From: an uncultured Oscillospiraceae bacterium
GTDB lineage: Bacteria > Bacillota > Clostridia > Oscillospirales > Oscillospiraceae
NCBI GenBank assembly: GCA_944385775.1
Contig: CALWYM010000125.1
Coordinates: 1-10,233 of the forward strand
Length of the DNA: 10,233 nucleotides
Direction of reading: 5' to 3'
The notes beneath the pieces were generated by a model. The model was not told the DNA's origin and did not search any database. It saw nothing but the letters and a program-made list of their open reading frames with translations. Made by a program: the position numbers and the translations under genes. This document shows, one piece after another, positions 7,194 through 10,233 of this stretch. How positions within the stretch are numbered: the stretch's first letter is position 1; each line of letters starts with the position of its first letter.

Positions 7194-7204
7194 CGGTTTA
7201 ACCG
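7194..7204. repeat. Inverted repeat just upstream of the MATE promoter
   Basis: CGGTT and AACCG flank a single T. The element ends exactly where the -35 box TTGAAA begins at 7205. Its position would suit an activator or repressor half-site pair, but five-base arms are short and could be chance. Confidence 0.4.
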
Positions 7205-7233
7205 TTGAAATTGTGAACAAATTGTGATATGGT
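7205..7233 (+). promoter_or_regulatory. Candidate promoter of the MATE transporter gene
   Basis: TTGAAA (7205-7210) and TATGGT (7228-7233) are 17 bases apart, with TG at 7225-7226 forming an extended -10. Transcription would start near 7240, about 34 bases before the ATG, which leaves no room for a riboswitch. A weaker alternative pairs TTGTGA (7222-7227) with TATTAA (7244-7249). I cannot tell which is used. Confidence 0.5.
7208..7227 (+). repeat. Tandem 9-bp direct repeat with 11-bp period in the MATE promoter
   Basis: AAATTGTGA occurs at 7208-7216 and exactly again at 7219-7227. The copies start 11 bases apart, one turn of DNA, and overlap the -35 box and spacer. Direct half-sites on one face of the helix are typical of some response regulators and other dimeric regulators. 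The regulator itself is not visible in the window. Confidence 0.55.
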
Positions 7234-7273
7234 TATCAAGTAATATTAAATTTTCGTAAAGGCAGGGGAGATT

Positions 7274-8650
7274 ATGAAGACTAAAGGTGTGAGTATGTCG
7301 GCTGACGCCATGCTTAAGGGTCCGGCGCTGAAGAGCGTTATTATTTTTGCATTGCCGATTATTCTAGGTAACGCGTTTCAGCAGTTTTACAGCATGGTAG
7401 ACAGTATTGTCGTGGGAAAGTACGAAGGTGCCAATGCGCTGGCGGCGGTAGGTTCTGCTTCCACAGTGAGCAACTGTCTTGTAATGGCCTGCTCAGGTTT
7501 TACGGCGGGAGCCAGTGTGGTAGTGAGTCAGCTTTATGGTGCAGGTCAGTTTAAGGATATTAAGACCACCATATCCACAACGCTGATTTTCTCCATAACC
7601 CTTGCAGTGGCGGTGTCCATTATATTTGTACCGCTGGTGCCGGGTATTGCTGTTTTGACCCATGTGCCGGAGGACATTATGGACGGTGCCGTTACATATA
7701 TGAGAATTTACGGCGCGGGACTTATTTTCCTTATGTTGTATAACTTTTTTGCGGCGGTGCTGAGAAGCTTGGGAGACTCTGTTACGCCACTTATTTTCCT
7801 TATTATTTCAAGTCTTTTAAACATTGTGGGAGATCTTTATTTTGTTATTGAGCTTAAAATGGGCGTTGCCGGCGTTGCCTGGGCAACTGTTCTCAGTCAG
7901 GCAGTCAGCGTTTTTCTCTGCATTATCCATGTATTTAGAAAGAGTGACTATTTCCGTTTCGGAAAAGGGGAGTTTACCTTCTCAAAACGTCTGTTCAGGT
8001 ACGTTATGCGCCTGGGCATACCTTCCGCAGTACAAAGTACGGTGACTAATATGGGCTTTGTTTTCGTCCAGGGGCTTGTCAACAGGTTCAGTACAGTTAA
8101 CATAGCGGCTTATACTGCCGCAATGAAAATGGAGGGGCTTTCAATGGTGCCCTTCGGCGGAGTCGCCCAGGCTTACGCGGTTTTTGCCGGGCAGAACATA
8201 GGCGCGGGAAATGTAGACAGAACAAAAAAAGGTCTGAAGCAGTGCCTTATTTTTATAAGTGCCATGGCTCTTACCTGTTCGGCGGTTATATATGTGGTAG
8301 GTCCGCTGCTTATAAGCCTGTTTGTGGACTCCGGGGAGACGGTTGTAATTGAGCGCGGTACGGCGTACCTGAGAGTTTATTGCCCGTTTCTAGTAGTCCA
8401 CGGCGTTATGGCGATTTACGTCTCCATGCTCAGAGGCGTGGGAGACAGCTTCCATGCCATGCTTATTTCCCTCTCAGACCTTATGAGCCGAGTTTTGGCA
8501 GCATATGCACTGAGTCTGTGGGCAGGCTTTGATTTTATGGGCTGCGCTTATGCGGTGCCTATCGGATGGGCTGTTGCGTCGGTGCTGGCGCTTTACCGTT
8601 ATCACAGCGGAAAGTGGATGGGAAAAGCCGTTACAGAGCAAGAAGCCTGA
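7274..8650 (+). CDS. MATE family multidrug/metabolite efflux transporter
   Basis: This 458-residue inner-membrane antiporter of the MATE family (NorM/DinF-like) exports drugs or metabolites in exchange for Na+ or H+. Hydrophobic segments are consistent with 12 helices in two six-helix halves. The first MatE repeat starts at about residue 19 (IIFALPIILGNAFQQFYSMV), includes ALAAVGSAS (55-63) and the characteristic LNIVGDLYFVI (182-192), followed by GVAGVAWATVLSQ (197-209). The second starts at about 240 (RLGIPSAVQS) and includes the family-type loop GQNIGAGNVDRTKKGL (306-321). Length is normal. The ATG at 7274 has GGGGAG only 3 bases upstream; an ATG at 7295 (residue 8) has AGGTG at 5 bases and would still precede the first helix, so the start is uncertain by 7 residues. 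It has its own promoter and ends at a shared bidirectional hairpin. Substrate cannot be inferred. Confidence 0.93.
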   Translation: MKTKGVSMSADAMLKGPALKSVIIFALPIILGNAFQQFYSMVDSIVVGKYEGANALAAVGSASTVSNCLVMACSGFTAGASVVVSQLYGAGQFKDIKTTISTTLIFSITLAVAVSIIFVPLVPGIAVLTHVPEDIMDGAVTYMRIYGAGLIFLMLYNFFAAVLRSLGDSVTPLIFLIISSLLNIVGDLYFVIELKMGVAGVAWATVLSQAVSVFLCIIHVFRKSDYFRFGKGEFTFSKRLFRYVMRLGIPSAVQSTVTNMGFVFVQGLVNRFSTVNIAAYTAAMKMEGLSMVPFGGVAQAYAVFAGQNIGAGNVDRTKKGLKQCLIFISAMALTCSAVIYVVGPLLISLFVDSGETVVIERGTAYLRVYCPFLVVHGVMAIYVSMLRGVGDSFHAMLISLSDLMSRVLAAYALSLWAGFDFMGCAYAVPIGWAVASVLALYRYHSGKWMGKAVTEQEA

Positions 8651-8668
8651 TTTTTAACTAAATTATTA

Positions 8669-8705
8669 AAAACAGGGGGCTTTCAGTCTGAAAGCCCCCT
8701 GTTTT
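8669..8705. terminator. Bidirectional terminator between convergent genes
   Basis: Two exact 18-base arms (AAAACAGGGGGCTTTCAG and its complement) flank one T at 8687. The stem contains a run of five G-C pairs, and A and T tracts on either side give U tails in both directions. The final base is shared with the stop codon of the minus-strand hydrolase gene, so that gene ends inside its own terminator. Confidence 0.92.
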
Positions 8706-9358
8706 CACTTTTCAGAGCAGAGAGTGTAAAAACGTTTGAAAATCAAAAGCCCGTCAACAGTATCATTACGGCTGTGAGCACAGCACATTCTCTCCGGGTG
8801 AAACTGTACGGACAAAATCTTTTCTCCGCTTTTTTCAATGGCTTCGACTACGCCGTCAGAGGAGGTCAATATAACCTTAAAGCCTGGGGCAACACGGTCT
8901 ACCGCCTGGTGGTGAGCGGAATTTGTAAAAAAGCTTTCGCCGAAAAGTTCGCAGAGCCAGCTGCCCTTTTCCGCCGAGGAGAGGTGAACCTTATCACCGT
9001 TTTCATATCTGTGAACGGCGTTTTTTTCACCTAAATCCTGTATCAGAGTCCCGCCGAAATATACGTTTAGAAGCTGATGACCCCGACATATGGCAAGAAT
9101 CGGCTTGCCCGCCTTGTAAAATGTGTCCAGAAGCCTAAGCTGCGCTTCGTCGAGCTTGGGGTCAGTATTGACAGAGCCCTTGTTTTCCTCTCCGTACCGC
9201 TCAGGGCAAACATCAGCGCCCCCGGGAAGAAGAAGCCCTCCGCAGCTGTCAAAATCCTCCGGCATATCAAGGGAAGCCTCAGGCTGAAAGCCGGCTGCCA
9301 GAGAGGCGTCTATGTAATTTTTAACGTTTTCAGTAAGACCTGCAATGTGTATCCTCAT
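8705..9358 (-). CDS. Gamma-glutamyl-gamma-aminobutyrate hydrolase-like class I amidotransferase (peptidase C26)
   Basis: This 217-residue cytosolic protein belongs to the class I glutamine amidotransferase-like hydrolases of the PuuD group (peptidase C26). These cleave gamma-glutamyl amides such as gamma-glutamyl-GABA in putrescine breakdown. The nucleophile elbow AICRGHQLLNVYFGG (89-103) gives C91, and VQFHPE (184-189) gives H187 and E189, so the catalytic triad looks complete. LLLPGGADVCPERYGE (42-57) forms the expected oxyanion loop, and SAHHQAVD (147-154) is a typical family block. At 217 residues it is shorter than E. coli PuuD (about 254). The ATG follows AGGTGA by 4 bases. No other putrescine or polyamine genes are nearby, so the natural substrate is open; a role in folate-type or cell-wall gamma-glutamyl amides is equally possible. 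It is monocistronic, with its own promoter and terminator. Confidence 0.9.
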   Translation of the reverse strand: MRIHIAGLTENVKNYIDASLAAGFQPEASLDMPEDFDSCGGLLLPGGADVCPERYGEENKGSVNTDPKLDEAQLRLLDTFYKAGKPILAICRGHQLLNVYFGGTLIQDLGEKNAVHRYENGDKVHLSSAEKGSWLCELFGESFFTNSAHHQAVDRVAPGFKVILTSSDGVVEAIEKSGEKILSVQFHPERMCCAHSRNDTVDGLLIFKRFYTLCSEK

Positions 9359-9387
9359 AAATTCACCTCAAAACATTACTGAAGGGT

Positions 9388-9416
9388 ATTTTATCACGTT
9401 AGGCTAAAAAAGACAA
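9388..9416 (-). promoter_or_regulatory. Candidate promoter of the PuuD-like hydrolase gene
   Basis: On the minus strand, TTGTCT (9416-9411) and TAAAAT (9393-9388) are 17 bases apart, with TG one base before the -10 box. The start would be near 9381, giving a leader of about 23 bases. Confidence 0.5.
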
Positions 9417-9458
9417 TAGGCGGTGAAAACAAAAACGGTAAAGGAAAGAGGGTAAGCC

Positions 9459-9487
9459 TTGAAAAAGGGTACAGGGATAATTATAAT
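9459..9487 (+). promoter_or_regulatory. Promoter of the MoxR gene
   Basis: TTGAAA (9459-9464) and a perfect TATAAT (9482-9487) are exactly 17 bases apart, the strongest promoter match in the window. Transcription should start near 9494, about 36 bases before the ATG. It implies that this gene opens a transcription unit running out of the window. Confidence 0.75.
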
Positions 9488-9529
9488 GTAAAGTATAACG
9501 GAGTAATACATCAGAAGTGGAGGAAAAAT

Positions 9530-10233
9530 ATGTCTCACAAGATAAAGGAGCTTCTTGATAGCCTCAACAGTGTTTTGATAGGAAAGGAAGATGTTACGGA
9601 CCTTGCGGTTACTGCGCTGCTTGCCGGTGGGCATCTTCTCATTGAGGATGTGCCCGGCGTGGGAAAGACGACTCTTGCATTGTCTCTTGCCGCCGCCACG
9701 GACCTTAGCTTCGGGCGCATACAGTTTACCCCGGACACGCTGCCCGGTGATGTGACGGGCTACGGCGCCATAAACATGAAAACGGGAGAAATACAGTTTA
9801 ACAAGGGACCGGTGTTCAATAACATAATTCTTGCCGATGAGATTAACAGAACCTCCCCCAAAACTCAGGCCAGCCTTCTTGAGGTAATGGAGGAGGGGCA
9901 GGTAACGGCGGAGGGGCGCACAATGGCGGTACCGAGGCCGTTTATGGTAATCGCCACCGAAAATCCCATGGATTTTGTGGGCACATATAACCTGCCGGAA
10001 GCACAGCTTGACAGATTTATGATGCGACTTTCCGTAGGTTATCCCAGTGCAGAAAACGAAATAAATATGCTGCGGAGCAAGGAGAACAGGGAGACAAAGC
10101 TAAAGCCAGTACTGACAACGGAGGAGCTTTTGGAAGCGCAGGATATGGTCTCCCGGGTATGGGTAGAGGATACCGTAATGGACTATATAGTACGTATAGT
10201 CACCGCAACGAGAAATACTGAAAGCCTGACTCT
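9530..10233 (+). CDS. MoxR-family AAA+ ATPase, 3' end outside window
   Basis: The first 234 codons of a MoxR-type AAA+ ATPase, a hexameric chaperone thought to help assemble or activate other protein complexes. The Walker A motif is VPGVGKTTLA (41-50, K46), Walker B is IILADEINR (99-107, D103/E104), sensor 1 is VIATENP (140-146, N145), and the arginine-finger region is LPEAQLDRF (155-163). The helix after Walker B, SPKTQASLLEVMEEGQVT, is diagnostic of the family. About 80 residues, the C-terminal lid, should be missing; the frame is open to the last base. The start has GGAGG (9519-9523) 6 bases upstream and a near-consensus promoter. In this family the next genes usually encode a DUF58 protein with a von Willebrand-like fold, then a transglutaminase-like or membrane protein; these lie outside the window. 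Confidence 0.95.
   Translation, partial: MSHKIKELLDSLNSVLIGKEDVTDLAVTALLAGGHLLIEDVPGVGKTTLALSLAAATDLSFGRIQFTPDTLPGDVTGYGAINMKTGEIQFNKGPVFNNIILADEINRTSPKTQASLLEVMEEGQVTAEGRTMAVPRPFMVIATENPMDFVGTYNLPEAQLDRFMMRLSVGYPSAENEINMLRSKENRETKLKPVLTTEELLEAQDMVSRVWVEDTVMDYIVRIVTATRNTESLT

Noticed and set aside
7211..7227. CRP/FNR-like site suggested by TGTGA and TTGTGAACAA
   Set aside because: The two TGTGA units are direct, not inverted, and lack the spacing of a CRP or FNR dimer site. The direct-repeat reading fits better.
7124..7273. Possible riboswitch in front of the MATE transporter gene
   Set aside because: The candidate promoter leaves a leader of only about 34 bases, and I see no known aptamer core such as that of the guanidine classes.
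9077..9382. 101-codon plus-strand open frame opposite the PuuD-like hydrolase
   Set aside because: It is antisense to the catalytic cysteine region of a clear family member and has no family resemblance of its own.

Overview
The window looks like a chromosomal segment from an anaerobic member of the Clostridia (Bacillota), probably a gut or rumen type related to Ruminococcus/Oscillospirales. This rests on strong AGGAGG-type ribosome binding sites, sigma-A style promoters, short intergenic regions with strong hairpin terminators, an oxygen-sensitive cysteine desulfidase, and a family 3 glycosidase with the reversed domain order known from Ruminococcus albus and Butyrivibrio. The taxonomic reading is inference. 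Both ends of the window cut through genes.

Layout. (1) Positions 1-2644, plus strand: two flavoproteins in tandem, a BaiN/HI0933-like FAD enzyme (5' end missing) and a COG2509-type FAD-dependent protein. They are coupled: the stop codon of the first lies in the ribosome binding site of the second. (2) A perfect 34-bp palindrome at 2647-2680 ends this unit and also the convergent minus-strand gene. (3) 2698-5274, minus strand: a single large GH3 beta-glucosidase-type enzyme with swapped domains, whose upstream region carries two candidate promoters and a 20-bp near-palindrome. (4) 5442-7123, plus strand: a divergent unit with its own extended -10 promoter, a 77-residue very acidic unknown protein, an L-cysteine desulfidase (CyuA/YhaM type) and a terminator. 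(5) 7194-8650, plus strand: a MATE efflux transporter whose promoter contains an 11-bp-period direct repeat and an 11-bp inverted repeat. (6) A perfect hairpin at 8669-8705 serves the convergent transporter and a minus-strand class I glutamine-amidotransferase-like hydrolase (PuuD type, 8705-9358). (7) 9459-10233, plus strand: a near-consensus promoter and the first two thirds of a MoxR-type AAA+ ATPase, cut by the window end.

The genes do not form one obvious pathway. They read as a string of short housekeeping or peripheral-metabolism units: flavin redox, intracellular oligosaccharide hydrolysis, cysteine breakdown to sulfide, pyruvate and ammonia, drug or metabolite export, gamma-glutamyl amide hydrolysis, and the start of a MoxR chaperone operon. 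I see no phage, transposon, CRISPR array, tRNA or rRNA. No gap above 300 bases lacks a gene; the longest is the roughly 250-base divergent promoter region at 5275-5524. I do not see a convincing new biological system. The least explained items are the small acidic protein paired with the cysteine desulfidase and the operator-like repeats in front of the GH3 and MATE genes.
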